Part shown: positions 11,426-21,972 of the stretch, piece by piece | How the letters are laid out: the number at the start of each line of letters is the position of its first letter | How positions within the stretch are numbered: the first letter of the stretch is position 1 | Program-made: the position numbers and the translations under genes | From: Parelaphostrongylus tenuis | Lineage: Eukaryota > Nematoda > Chromadorea > Rhabditida > Metastrongylidae | DNA length: 64,000 nucleotides | Assembly: GCA_019055375.1 (NCBI GenBank) | Contig: JAHQIW010000108.1 | Location: 1 to 64,000 of the forward strand | Reading direction: 5' to 3' | The notes under the pieces: model-generated | Database searches by the model: none | What the model saw: the letters and a program-made list of their open reading frames with translations, nothing else | What the model was told of the DNA's origin: nothing

Positions 11426-12404
11426 GCCTAAGTCCAACAAAGTAAGCAGTTGTACTTGTACCATGTACTATGACCTGGGCTATTCTTAGCAGCACGGAAA
11501 GTGCAATCATATCTTATTATTAATCATAAATGATAATTAAAATATCAATATTATAGTATATTAATCACATCATCATGCAATCATATCTTATTATCTTATT
11601 ACTAATAGAACTATGACTACTAATGATAAATTGGCTTTACATTCTGATTTCGAAACGAAAGTATTGGCCTGTAACTAGGCTCTAAGAATTTTCTGTGTTG
11701 ACCCTACTTGCTGCCCAGTTCGTTCTTAAGAGTAAGCTGTGATGTGAAATATAGCAAGAATAAGCTCGAATTAGCTCCATATATTCAGAGATAGCTCTTG
11801 TCAAACAGCTTTGATGCCAGTTTTTCTACGTCAAAACTCAAGCAAGTCACTGTCATGGTCAACACTTATCTATGCGATGCTCTTAGTGGGTTCGAATACA
11901 GTGGATAACAAGCGTTCAATATCTCATGTTCATATGTTAATGCGGTAGTAGGAAGCTAGCGCTGAGTTGCTAATATAATATTTTCTCTGGACTGACTGGC
12001 GCCTTCCAATCTTGCCAACTCCTAATGTTGCAGTGGCAGTGGGTTTATCCTACCATTTGCCTCCTTCAATAATCTATAAAGATGTGCATCGGAGTATTTA
12101 AATAGGCATATCATCAGTTCGTTGGAGAGAAAAAATTGTTGAGTGGTATGCAAGACTTTCGACCTCAGGTCAGAGTTTCACCCTCTCATAACGGAGTGAA
12201 AGTCTCAACTCTCGCCTGGGATCGAGAGATTTGCTTTCATCTCAACATTCTTGGATGTATATTTGAAAAACATCTTAACGCTGCTAAAAGCATTGAAAAG
12301 TAAAGGCATATATATGTATATATATCCGACAAATATGAAAAGTTGTGAGCTAAATTGAGCTTGAAACCGATGCGTGCTTACCGGCCAAGCCCGTTAATTG
12401 TTGA
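11426..12404. other. AT-rich spacer with short direct repeat
   Basis: The 18-bp word GCAATCATATCTTATTAT occurs near 11503 and again near 11578 in otherwise low-complexity AT-rich DNA. No gene seen. Confidence 0.5.
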
Positions 12405-12510
12405 TTGCTGACACTCCGAAGCGGTGAACTCGGCAGTCTGGTGCTAGAACGCGCTGGCGGTCTAAGTGGAACGCGGGTTCAACTTTCATCTCAAATAGTA
12501 TGTTTTACAC
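12405..12510 (+). repeat. tRNA-like repeat, decayed
   Basis: A-box-like CTGGTGCTAGAACGCGC is followed by a B-box-like GGTTCAACTTT at 12477-12487, spaced as in a tRNA. The cloverleaf does not close, so this is read as an old SINE head. Confidence 0.45.
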
Positions 12511-12825
12511 GTTGCTTGACGCTCCCAAGTGCATAATAATTCAGAATTCCAGAGGTGATCCTCACGTGCTGGAAAGCGGTTTTCTGTTGATGTTAATGTG
12601 GTTCACCTGTGCGACCTTGTACTATGAGAATCATATTTGATCACCACTTATCATTTCAATAAGAAGAGATGTTCGCACCTGAAGAGGGAGCCGATGCTAT
12701 GCCGGAGCCCAACGTTTCAACTGATAAAGGTTGCAAACTCATGGACGGAACGGCAAATTGGAGATGAGGGATTTTCAAGATTCACTGCAGATGTAATATT
12801 AATGTTCTAGTAAGATAATATGATA
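12511..12825. other. unrecognised spacer
   Basis: Nothing recognised. Confidence 0.4.
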
Positions 12826-12869
12826 AGATGTTTTGAGTCCTTTATGGGGTCTGGTATGGCACTTATAAA

Positions 12870-12916
12870 GTACTAAACAAGCGCCTGTTCCACCTTTCCA
12901 AGCTCCTCAGTAGTAC
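12870..12916 (-). ncRNA. degenerate hammerhead, family A
   Basis: On the minus strand GUACUA (12916-12911) pairs with UAGUAC (12875-12870), 6 of 6, a different sequence from the GUGCUA/UAGCAC stem I of other copies but still fully paired. Core CUGAGGA fits CUGANGA. Stem II is poor and the GAAA block reads GGAAC, so this copy is probably dead. Confidence 0.5.
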
Positions 12917-13116
12917 GGTGCTTTTCCCATCAGCCGCTTCCTTGCGGGGAATACATCTCTACATATGGAGGAATCAACGAAGCACTATTATCTAATTTAT
13001 CAACCATGAACTCAAGTGTTGGACACTGCAGTGTCGGGAGATTTTATCACCAGACTTGTGGTGATTTATTACTCGGCGTCAATTCCTTTATGAGTAGGGT
13101 ATCCCCTGCAAGGACC

Positions 13117-13163
13117 GCACTACCGAAGAGCCTCGAAGGGTAAAACAGGCTCCTGTCTAGTAC
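13117..13163 (+). ncRNA. degenerate hammerhead, family A
   Basis: Stem I GCACUA/UAGUAC pairs at 5 of 6, stem II GCCU/GGGU around a CGAA loop, stem III ACAGG/CCUGU, then a GUC triplet. Core is CCGAAGA and GAAA reads AAAA, so U4 and G12 are changed. The fold is kept but catalysis is unlikely. Confidence 0.5.
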
Positions 13164-13194
13164 TTTACAAGTGCCATGAAGTAACGAAGTTAAA

Positions 13195-13270
13195 AATTGA
13201 TGTCGAATGCATGGCTCATCCCTCAGGGATTGATCAACGCCGAGAGCTTTATTTTTTATCCTTTCTGTAT
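13195..13270 (-). repeat. SINE D tail fragment
   Basis: Minus strand reads AGCTCTCGGCGTTGATCAA, GCATTCGACATC and TTTTTAACTTCGTT, the same order as 20470-20545 and the reverse complement of about 48960-49015. Confidence 0.65.
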
Positions 13271-13379
13271 GGGTGAAACTACCAGCTGAGGTGGGAAGTA
13301 TTGTGCGGTACTCAGCATCCTGACAGCATATTTTGAACTTTATACAAGTCTGATTCTTTTATTTGACCGCCGTTAGCGG

Positions 13380-13465
13380 TGGTAAGATGTCATGATATAC
13401 CCAATGATAAAGAGTAATGTGCAAAAGCACTGTCAGGTGGGATTCGAACCCACATGCTAACACTT
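13380..13465 (-). repeat. tRNA-like repeat, family C2 copy 1
   Basis: Minus strand carries a perfect B-box-like GGTTCGAATCCCACCTGAC, then TTTTGCACATTACTC and TCATTGGG. Same tail as the next two copies. Confidence 0.65.
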
Positions 13466-13482
13466 CAGAGGTGACACAGTAG

Positions 13483-13580
13483 ACTTGTATAAGCCCAATG
13501 ATGAAGAGTGATGTGCAAAGACATTTGGGTCAGCTGGGATCGAACCTACATTTTACCCTATCCGGGAGCTCGTGTTGAAA
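13483..13580 (-). repeat. tRNA-like repeat, family C2 copy 2
   Basis: Minus strand: GGTTCGATCCCAGCTGACC, then GTCTTTGCACATCACTC and TTATACAAGTCTAC. It lies head-to-head with the next copy, giving an inverted repeat centred near 13590. Confidence 0.65.
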
Positions 13581-13705
13581 AAAAGAGCGTTGGTAGAGCA
13601 ACAGTTCAGCGCGCTCCCCCGGATAGGGTGAAATGTTGGTTTGAATTCCACCTGACGCAAATGTCTTTGCACATTACTTTTTGTTTTGGGCTTGTACAAG
13701 TCTAT
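13575..13705 (+). repeat. tRNA-like repeat, family C2 copy 3
   Basis: Plus strand: TTGGTAGAGCAACAG (A-box-like), GGATAGGGTGAAA, then B-box-like GGTTTGAATTCCACC and the tail GTCTTTGCACATTAC. Pairs with copy 2 as an inverted repeat. No closed cloverleaf. Confidence 0.65.
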
Positions 13706-13718
13706 TATGTCGCTTATA

Positions 13719-13771
13719 AGTGCTAACCTGTGTTTCCGTCTTCGAGCCTCATTCAGCCTCATCAGTAGCAC
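13719..13771 (-). ncRNA. hammerhead-like remnant
   Basis: Minus strand: GUGCUA (13771-13766), CUGAUGA (13765-13759), later GAAA (13736-13733) and UAGCAC (13725-13720), which pairs 6 of 6 with GUGCUA. The middle is expanded by a GAGGCT duplication and does not form a clean stem II, so the ribozyme is probably inactive. Confidence 0.4.
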
Positions 13772-13799
13772 GTGTCTGGCACTTTTTAGGTGACATAGG

Positions 13800-14352
13800 A
13801 GGCCTCCTGAAAGGCTTAAAAAGATGCTGTCAAGATGTAGTGATTTAGAACGAAGTCTCAAGCAGTCGATCGAGAGTGTTAACACTCAGCAATTTTTCCT
13901 GTTAATTGACATGACGAAATATGTATTCAAATATTTTGATGCACATCTTTATAGATCACGGGGAGAGACGAAATGTATGGCAGACCCCAAGGCCACTCCA
14001 ACAACAGCTTCTCACAACGTTGAAAGCTGCCGAAGAGTCAACCATTTGAGATAACATCTAATTGGCTGCTTAATTCGAGCTTCCCATTACCGTGGTAGCA
14101 TATAAACGGTAAATATAAAAGTTCGTTTAGAAATTCTTTGCGAGAAATGATGGACTATAATCTAGTAGCAGCATCTCATTAAAGGCTGAATGTCTATTCG
14201 AGCATGACAATGACTTTCTTGCGTGAAGACGTAAGAAAACTGATATCGAAGTCGTTTTGGAAGAGCTTTCTTCAATGTACAAAACTCCGCAGTTACCAGC
14301 TGGAAACGAATTCTACAAATTTTTCGCGGAATTCTGTCCAAATTGGAAAAAT
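13800..14352. other. unrecognised spacer
   Basis: No gene or family recognised. Confidence 0.4.
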
Positions 14353-15204
14353 ATATCTTCCGTCGCCTCGTTGATTGTCGAGTGACTCGACTGCACACCA
14401 GCAATGCTTCCATTATTCCCAATCACGTATAAGTAATGCAGTGAGTCTTCCTTGCTCGGGTTAGGTTCGTCAAGCATCATATCTTTTTTCTAGGCATTTT
14501 GTGAAGATTTTGGGCCATCGAGGCAGTGGTTTTCCTGTGGTGCTAGTGACGTCTCGAGCTTCCAGTTGGTAGCAGCTCTCGTTCATCGATTGTCGCTAAA
14601 GCACATTGGGTGTCCGGCCACCTCTCCTTTGACAGCCTGCTGCGTATAACGTATATATGATCTTATATCGCTAAAGTAGATCAGAACTTCGAAATTTTTT
14701 CTCTCATTTGCGAGATATGAGAACTTCTGGCACAGACTTTTCGACTGCTCATTCAATAGCGCCAAGTAATCTTTAATCTTGCTTACGGAGCATCCAGGTT
14801 TCTCTGCATACGTTACGGCTGGGAGAAACGTCGAGTCGAAAAGGTGAACATAGAGTCGGATGTTCATCGTCTTCTTCACTATCCTCGATGCTCTTAAGCG
14901 CTCCCTAGGCGGCTCGTTTCCACCTGCTCAACTTTGGAGCTAGGTCGTTCATCTGCTTACGTCACGACCTAGATAAACGTAACTGGAGTATTCCAGAGAT
15001 TGTCGTTCCGTTGAGAGTGAATGGGGCATTCAAAACCCACTCGTTGCTCACAAATATCGTTTTCGTTAAATCAGTTAAGGACGAATTCTCCACGGCGTTG
15101 TCGAAATCGCTCAACAGTCGTTCCGTCTGGCTGATGTTTGGTGTTGCAAGGACGCTAACATAAGCAAGGCACGGATGGTTCAACTGTCGACTGTCGATTT
15201 TCAC
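14353..15204 (-). pseudogene. RTE LINE 3' half, sense on minus strand
   Basis: The minus strand follows the reference LINE from its GVKIDGRQLNH block (upstream of the FADD motif) to the 3' end, colinear over about 850 bp, equal to the reference length 19590-20440. Frameshifts and stops break it. The FADD active site is lost: the matching peptide reads CLAYVSVLAT in place of RFADDIVLIT. It abuts the oppositely oriented endonuclease part at 15232. Confidence 0.85.
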
Positions 15205-15231
15205 TACCATAAAGGATAAACTTGTTGTTCA

Positions 15232-15815
15232 ACTTTATTGGACAACTAACAACCCGTATCGGACGATTACGGTTGAAACGATGTGGTTCTATGCCGGCTT
15301 TGACCATCTTCGTTGCTTACGCACCAACATCAAGCTATGACGAAGACGAAGTCGAGGCGTTCTATATGGACCTCGAAAAATTCTTCAGAGAAGATCATAC
15401 ATTCTTCAAGGTTATTGTCGGAGATTTTAGCGCTAAAATTGGACCTAGAAGAACGTCTGAAGAACGTCACATGGGGACCCACGGACTAGAATGGAATGAA
15501 CAGGGTGAGAGGCTATCTGATCATCATGACGACCCAAACCATCCATGGTAACTCGCAATTCCAAAAACCTCTTTCTCAGCGATGGACGTGGGAGTCTCTC
15601 AATGGAGAGTACCATAACGAAATAGATCACATCATAGTAAATCGAAGGTTTTGCCTGACCGATGTCGCTGTTGTTCCTAAGTTCTACACGGGATCAGACC
15701 ATCGCCTCCTTCGCGCAACATTCCGATTTTCGAGGAGAGGAGAGAAAGCGGCTAAATTCAAACAACGAAGTCCCAGATCTACCATAAACTGGGACGTATA
15801 TAAATCATTAATCAT
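15232..15815 (+). pseudogene. RTE LINE endonuclease part, inverted relative to its 3' half
   Basis: Plus strand encodes, in two frames (15222-15551 and 15496-15834), the C-terminal two thirds of an APE/EEP-type endonuclease. Visible are VGDFSAKIG (usually DFNAK, so the Asn is Ser here), RWTWES, EIDHIIV and the terminal GSDHRLL. It stops just before the linker to the RT. Together with 14353-15204 it has the layout of a 5'-inverted LINE insertion: endonuclease antisense to the RT half, with about 1.2 kb (mainly the palm) missing. In known LINEs this arises by twin priming. Confidence 0.8.
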
Positions 15816-17164
15816 TAATCAGGAATCCAAATAAATTCTACATAAAGGATTTTATCCTCAAATGCATTAACTGTCAGAAAGAAGAACGTTGTCACTACAA
15901 TAGTTGACACATATGGATCTAAGACTAGTCTCGTGATTTTCAAGCAAGGAAAAATCCTGTATACTTCGACGAATTGAGGCCTTTGATGTGCAGGCGTTGG
16001 AATCAGAGTTGGCGTTGGAAATCAGAGTTGTCGTATAGTTGGTAGGAATAACGTCAAAATCACGGATACACAGAATTATGTTGTGCTTGAGTTTTTTTTT
16101 CGTCAACTTTCATTTGGATGTCTTGACTAGAATGTAAGGAACAACATATGATCATTCAGGCAGCGTTACACACTGAGAAGTTTCATTGAGGTTTCCGAGA
16201 GAGCAAGCGATTCTCAGTAGACAAGTGTGCATGCTTTGTCTTTTATCATTCGCCAGAATGTATTATTCGACTGAAATAAAAAAGTGAAGCAATGAAAATT
16301 ACACTATTGTGAAGAACTGGTGAAAGGTCTGCAAAATTTGAGATTTATGTCAGTAGCTCAATCAGAAAGCATCGCGGTTAGAGGTGTTTAATTCCTTCAT
16401 TCATTATTATCCCGAGGTTTGGAAAAAACAAATTTTTAAAAAATTTGTCGTCATTGTTGAATTTCACACTAGCATGGAAAGTATGGAATATTTATTTGGG
16501 AGGCAAATAATGTGTCTATTACACATTGTTTATAGTTTTCCAAAAAAAGGTGAAGTGACCACAGTTTCTTACATTTTGGAAAGCTACAAGGCACTTTTTC
16601 CTTGCTTATAAACTGGAGATTTGAAGACAGAAATTTTACAGAGTTCGCAGTTTATATTTGGCGTTTACAAGAATTTCATGTAGCGTTTATAAGCAGGTAT
16701 TTGCTATGAGATTCAAACATTTACGTGTTCAGTATAATATGCTAGATTTGAAAGTTTCTGGCTGAGAAGATTAAAGCTGAATTTGCCTCATCTAGGCTTT
16801 GGAAAAGGCAAGAAGCTTAAACATCGGAAGGTATTATACTGATGAATCTCTTAGAACTTCTGATCTGCTGTGATGATTTCAGTTCAGAGGGATAAGTATT
16901 TACACTAAACCTCATTGCAGGCTTCATCTCTCAGCAAAGCACCAGAAGTAGAACACTCTGGAAACCAGAAAAACTCCTCCTTGTACATTGTACATTCACT
17001 GATAAAGGCGTTTGACTGCAAGATTTTGAAGCAATCGAAAGGAAAAATTGTTACAGCTTATGAGATGCACTACAAAAAGGATGATTTTTATTCGATTCCT
17101 TATAAACTGAATAAATCTCACTAAAACCGCCTTATTCGACTGCTTTTGAAGGCCTCGCTAACAA
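15816..17164. other. unrecognised AT-rich spacer
   Basis: No gene or repeat recognised in about 1.35 kb between two LINE copies. Confidence 0.4.
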
Positions 17165-18739
17165 AACACGTGGCGCGATCCTCGGTGGTGGATAGAGGGA
17201 TAAACGCGAACCAAAGCGACCGTGTGCTTCCCAGAGATGCAGGTGGATTCAGGGGATGAGCTCCCTGCTTCTGCAGCGCTGACTTGACAAAACTCTATTT
17301 CTACGAGTCAAGTTGGCCAAAAGCTTGCAATCAAGCGAGCTGGGAAGTACATGGGAGGCGGTTAGGAGTCGCCTCCACAACAAGTCTCCATCTCCGAGAA
17401 GACTGGAAGTACTTGCGAGTACCCAGCCCACTTTTAGAGCCTGGGAGCTACACGTTAGGTATCAAAATACCAAAAACAGTAACAACTATGGGCCTCATTC
17501 CCCGACCCCGAAGAGCCCCTCGTACGACAGCACCAAGTAGGACGAGTACGGAGAGGCTGCTGAAATTTCAGGGCCAAACTAGACTGCCAAGATCGAAAGG
17601 GACTAAAATAACGATCTGTACCTACAATGCAAGAACCTTTGCTCACGAATACGCTGTAGAAGATCTACTGATTCGAAGCAAGAAGGATAAATTACGACGT
17701 CTTTGGCCTGGCTGAGACGAGAAGACGCCATCCTTTTCACGTTTTTTATGACACCGGAGAAGAACTGTTCCCTGGAACATGCGATAGCAGAGCTGTCGGC
17801 GGCGTTGGCGTCCTCGTCAAATCGAATTTGAAAGTGAACATCGATTTGTCTGAGCAACTAACAACCGTATCGGATGATTACGGTTGAAACGATGTGGTTC
17901 TATGGCGGCTTTGACCATCTTCGTTGCTTAACCACCAACATCAAGCTATAACGAAGACGAAGTCGAAGTGTTCTATATGGACCTCGAAAAATTCTTCAGA
18001 GAAGATCATACATTCTTCAAGGTCATTGTCGGAAATTTTAATGCAAAAACTGGACTTAAAAAAACGTCTGAAGAACGTCACATGGGACCCACGGACTAGA
18101 ATGGAATGAACAGGATGAGAGGCTATCTGAGTTTATCATGACGACTCAAACTATCCATGGAAACTCACAATTCCAAAAGCCTCACTCTCAGCTATGGACA
18201 TGGGAGTCTCCCAATGGATAGTACCACAACGAAATAGACCACGTCATAGTAGATTGAAGGTTTTGCCTGACCGACGTCGCTGTTGTTCCTAAGTTCTACA
18301 CGGGATCAAACCATCGTCTCCTTCGCGCAACGTTCTATTTTTCAAAGAGGAGAGAAAGCCGCTAAATTCAAACAACGAAGTCTCAGAACTACCATAAGCT
18401 GGGATGTATTCAAATCATTAGTCGGCTTCTGGGAAGATACAGTTGTCGACAACATCGACGAAGAATACGATCGACTCGTTGAATATCTTCACGTTAGCGC
18501 TAAAAATCCGAGAGTCCTAAGGTCACGAAGAGACGCTTGTCTCCGCAGACACTCGAGCTGATACGTCAACGTGGAATCGCACGAGCTGCAGGCAACCGAA
18601 ACCTTACGTCCGAACTTGCGAAACGATGCAGAGAAGCGATAAAAGAAGACCTCAAAGAGAGAAGAGCAGCAGTTTTGGCAGAAGCTGCAGAAGCTGGGAA
18701 GAGCATTCGCAAAGCCCAGCGAGGCTTCGCCAACCTATA
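17165..18739 (+). pseudogene. RTE LINE 5' part: leader and endonuclease, broken
   Basis: Start of the only near-full-length LINE here. GC content rises sharply at about 17165. The leader peptide (WKYLRVPSP, GSYTLGIKIP, TTMGLIPRPRR) precedes an EEP endonuclease beginning ICTYNART (catalytic Asn) and, after a frameshift, GLAETRR (catalytic Glu). Several frameshifts follow. Two conserved Asp are changed: VGDF reads VGNF, and SDHRLL reads SNHRLL at about 18305. The nuclease is therefore dead. The stretch 18537-18740 (ELAKRCREAIKEDLKERRAA) is the basic linker; one extra base near 18735 separates it from the RT ORF that follows. Confidence 0.85.
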
Positions 18740-18747
18740 AGACCAAG

Positions 18748-20445
18748 ATGATTGCACTCCGATACCCTGACGGGACACTTACAGCTTCGAGAAGGGCTAT
18801 GGAGAAAATCATCCACCAATACTACTCGGATCTCTTCGCTAGCCATGTCCTCTTACCGTCATATAAATTGAAAGAGGACGAATATGTCGTTCCACCGGTC
18901 CTCCCTTCCGAAATCCGACATGCTATATCGTCGGTGAAAAACAGAACAACACCCGGTCCAGACAGGATTAGACCAGAACACCTGAAGAACCTGCCGCCAG
19001 TTCTCATCAACACCCTGGCTCGGCTCTTCACTCGCTACCTGTCAGAATGCAAGGTCCCTATTCAATGGAAAACCAGCAAGACCGTATTGTTGTTCAAAAA
19101 GGGAGACCTTCACGACATAGGCAATTATCGCCCAATCTGCTTGCTGTCCGTTGTCTATAAACTCTTTACTCGAGTCATCCTGAACAGGATTGACAGAACA
19201 CTGGACGAAGGACAGCCATGCGAACAAGCAGGGTTCAGAAAAGGATTTAGTACCATGGACCACATCCACACGATCACAAGACTCATTGAAGTTTCGCGAG
19301 AGTACAAACAACCACTCTGTCTCACTTTTATCGATCTGAAGAAAGCCTTTGATTCAGTGGAAACAGAAGCGGTTATAGAGGCTCTGGATAACCAGGGCGT
19401 CCCTACTCGGTACATAATGATCCTTCGTGAGCTTTATAAAGATTTCACGACCAGAATATCTCCATTCTACAACAATATCACCATTGACGTAAGAAGAGGG
19501 GTTCGACAAGGCGATACAATATCGCCAAAACTATTCACTGCCACCCTACAAAACGTCATGCGAACATTAGAATGGGACGAAATGGGAGTGAAAATTGACG
19601 GTCGACAATTAAACCATCTTCGCTTTGCTGACGATATCGTTCTCATAACACCAAACATCAGCCAAGCGGAACGAATGTTGACTGATTTCGATAACGCCTG
19701 TGGAAAGATCGGTCTTCAACTGAATCTAACGAAAACAATGTTCATGAGGAACGGATGGGTTTCTAATGCCCCATTCACGCTCAACGGAACGACAATTTCC
19801 GAATGCTCCAGTTACATCTATCTAGGTCGTGAAATCAACATGATGAACGACCTAGCCCCAGAGTTGAGCAGGAGGAAACGAGCGGCTTGGGGAACGTTTA
19901 AGAGCATCGAAGATGTAGTGAAGAGGACAAAGAACATCCGACTCCGTGCCCACCTTTTCGACTCGACAATTATCCCTGCCCTAACGTATGCAGCAGAAAC
20001 CTGGTCGCTACGTAAGCAGGATGAAAGATCACTTGCAGTTATCGAACGCGCAGTCGAAAGGTCGATGCTAGGAGTATCCCGTATTTCGCAAATGAGACAA
20101 AGGATCCGAAGTTCCGACCTACGTCAACGATCGAAAATCGGAGACGCCGTTCTACACGCCAGGATATCGAAAATAAGGTGGGCCGGACACGTGATGCGCT
20201 TCAACGACAACCGATGGACGAGAGCCGTTACCGACTGGATTCCTCGGGACGTCAAGCGCTCTAAAGGAAGACCACTGACCCGTTGGTCCGATTTCTTCAC
20301 GAAAGCGATGGAAGAAAGATATGATGCTCAGCGAATCCCTAGAGCAAGGAGGACCCACTGGGCTACTCTTGCACGCGATAGGGAAAAATGGAAGAGTTGC
20401 TGGTACCCGCTCGAGTCACTCGACGATCAACGGGACGACAGGTGA
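18748..20445 (+). CDS. RTE-type LINE reverse transcriptase, 565-aa intact ORF
   Basis: RNA-templated DNA synthesis during target-primed LINE retrotransposition. RT blocks in order: LLFKKGDLHDIGNYRPICLL at about residue 110, QAGFRKGFSTMDHI (about 160), CLTFIDLKKAFDSV with the first catalytic Asp (about 190), RGVRQGDTISPKLF (about 250), LRFADDIVLI with the catalytic Asp pair (about 290), LQLNLTKTMFM and SSYIYLGREI. The C-terminal part, IRWAGHVMRFNDNRW...GRPLTRWSDFF, is typical of RTE clade proteins. It is the C-terminal portion of what should be one long ORF2. The ATG at 18748 is simply the first Met after the frameshift, so this ORF lacks its endonuclease and is not a complete protein. It stops just before the conserved 3' end GATACAGGTG (20449). 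Confidence 0.93.
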   Translation: MIALRYPDGTLTASRRAMEKIIHQYYSDLFASHVLLPSYKLKEDEYVVPPVLPSEIRHAISSVKNRTTPGPDRIRPEHLKNLPPVLINTLARLFTRYLSECKVPIQWKTSKTVLLFKKGDLHDIGNYRPICLLSVVYKLFTRVILNRIDRTLDEGQPCEQAGFRKGFSTMDHIHTITRLIEVSREYKQPLCLTFIDLKKAFDSVETEAVIEALDNQGVPTRYIMILRELYKDFTTRISPFYNNITIDVRRGVRQGDTISPKLFTATLQNVMRTLEWDEMGVKIDGRQLNHLRFADDIVLITPNISQAERMLTDFDNACGKIGLQLNLTKTMFMRNGWVSNAPFTLNGTTISECSSYIYLGREINMMNDLAPELSRRKRAAWGTFKSIEDVVKRTKNIRLRAHLFDSTIIPALTYAAETWSLRKQDERSLAVIERAVERSMLGVSRISQMRQRIRSSDLRQRSKIGDAVLHARISKIRWAGHVMRFNDNRWTRAVTDWIPRDVKRSKGRPLTRWSDFFTKAMEERYDAQRIPRARRTHWATLARDREKWKSCWYPLESLDDQRDDR

Positions 20446-20455
20446 TACAGGTGAA

Positions 20456-20760
20456 AGAATAAAGGATAAAGCTCTCGGCGTCGATCAATCCCTGGAGGAT
20501 GCGCCATGCGTTCGACTTCAATTTTTAACTTCGTTTGAGGTGATTGAATGCATATCTGGCCTTTACAATGACTCGCGGAGGCCTCCCGCTAAACCGAGTC
20601 AGTGCTGCTTATCCTCTCAGACAAGTCTGAGACCTGTCAGGTACCAATTTACCGACCCCGCAGGGATGGGTGGCTTGGTGAGCCATAAGCGCGAGATCAA
20701 ACCATTGATCTCTAGTGCGACGCAGGGCACCTCTAACCACTGCGCCACATGCGCTCCTTC
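20456..20760 (-). repeat. tRNA-derived SINE, family D copy 1
   Basis: Minus strand begins with a tRNA-like head: A box TGGCGCAGTGG (about 20734-20744) and B-box-like GGTTTGATCTC (about 20697-20707). The body contains GGTAAATTGGTACC and GACTTGTCTGAGAGGA and the tail GATTGATCGACGCCGAGAGC. It lies directly against the LINE 3' end. Related copies: 13195, 48672, 56457 and 61950-62410. Confidence 0.75.
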
Positions 20761-21034
20761 ACATGAGCTTTTCACTACCATGTGACCCCCTAAATCGCTC
20801 TCTGATTTACGAGGTTGCCGAAGACGTCTGTTCTACGAATTTTATGAAGTGTGATACAAGAAATTTATCTTATATTCAAGCTCCCCACTTGGCTGTGGTA
20901 GCCCTCGTTAACTTCATATTCAGCAAAGTTCAACAATGTTAATAAGATTACTATCGCGTTTTGTAAGTCATCTGCCTTTCCACTGCGCTTTTATAAATAA
21001 AGGATTTGATAATCTCTAATACTCTACATACAAC
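20761..21034. other. unrecognised spacer
   Basis: Short stretch with no recognised content. Confidence 0.4.
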
Positions 21035-21450
21035 TCATTTTGCTGCCATCGTGTCAAATGGCAGTGCTGACTTAGTGATGTACAGCAAGATAATTAAGCT
21101 GATAAATCTCCGCAGCTCAAGCTTCATAAATCTCTCTTGAAAACAAGTATAGAGCGAAAATTTGCCAGAAATCAGTACAAAACTACAAAAAAGTTGCATG
21201 GTGGCAAGCGTATCAACAATTCGCAATTTCATTTAAATTTCTGTACTGCTGAGACTAAGGGACCCTTAGATTGTGCGTTGTGAAACTTGAAAGAAAAAAT
21301 CATATCAATTTCGGAACCAAATCAGTGGTTTATCAATTAAAGAGTAAAACATAAGAAATAATTGGTTTTGATCAAACCAATAGGGATGAGTATGCCTTTC
21401 ACATCGACATCAGAGATAGGTGGATACTTATTAGGCCTCTGGAGAAAGCT
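21035..21450 (+). repeat. dispersed repeat F, copy 1
   Basis: Relative of 33885-34290 and, more weakly, 28740-28830. Shared landmarks are TGGCAGTG near the start, ATGGTGGCAAGCGTATCAA (versus ATGGCAAACGTATCAAA), and the GATGAGTATGC block with nearby CATCxxCATC near the end. No conserved ORF. Confidence 0.6.
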
Positions 21451-21972
21451 ATGGTGAACTAACTGCACAGTGACTTCCCATGGCAATCCATTGCATTTAT
21501 TATTGCAATTATTACAGTTATTTATTATTGCTATATTGCATTTATTATTTCAATTATTACAATGACCCAAAGTACTACAATGATCTTCGTTTGTGCGGCT
21601 CTATCATTCTCGGAACCCAATGTGCTACGCTATCCGTTCCTGCCCCTATATGAAAAAAGCGCCGCCAGCGGTTAATTTAGAGAAGGGTGTCCTGTCTTGT
21701 GCTTGAATCTAAGCCATGTCTACGACTTTGTCGATAATGGCGAATCAACATCTGTGTTTTGCACAAGCAAGTGAGGTCTGCTCTTGTTTGTAAATTCATT
21801 CTAATCACCTGTTGAGCCTTCATGGCTTATCTTTGAGATGAGAAAAGTGGCAGAAAGAATATAGAAGTCAACATCTTGTATTATTCCGTCAGGCACTCTT
21901 TTTTGTACCAATTATGGATTCCTAAGACAACAATGAAAAAGATTTATCGTGTGAAGGCAGTAAAAATAATGA
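21451..21972. repeat. AT-rich stretch with tandem 28-bp repeat
   Basis: TTGCATTTATTATT followed by CAATTATTACA occurs twice, at about 21491-21517 and 21536-21562. The rest (21580-21770) has weak resemblance to family E. No gene. Confidence 0.5.

Larger units (their letters stand above)
12826..13190 (+). repeat. family-A element with two outward ribozyme remnants
   Basis: About 365 bp. The interior reads plus-sense (GTGTTGGACACTGCAGTGTC, then ATTACTCGGCGTCAATTCC) and leads to a ribozyme remnant near the right end. An inverted copy of the terminal part sits at the left end. Terminal blocks GGCACTTATAAAGTACT and AGTACTTTACAAGTGCC are inverted repeats. Same plan as 43132-43440 but older. Confidence 0.75.
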
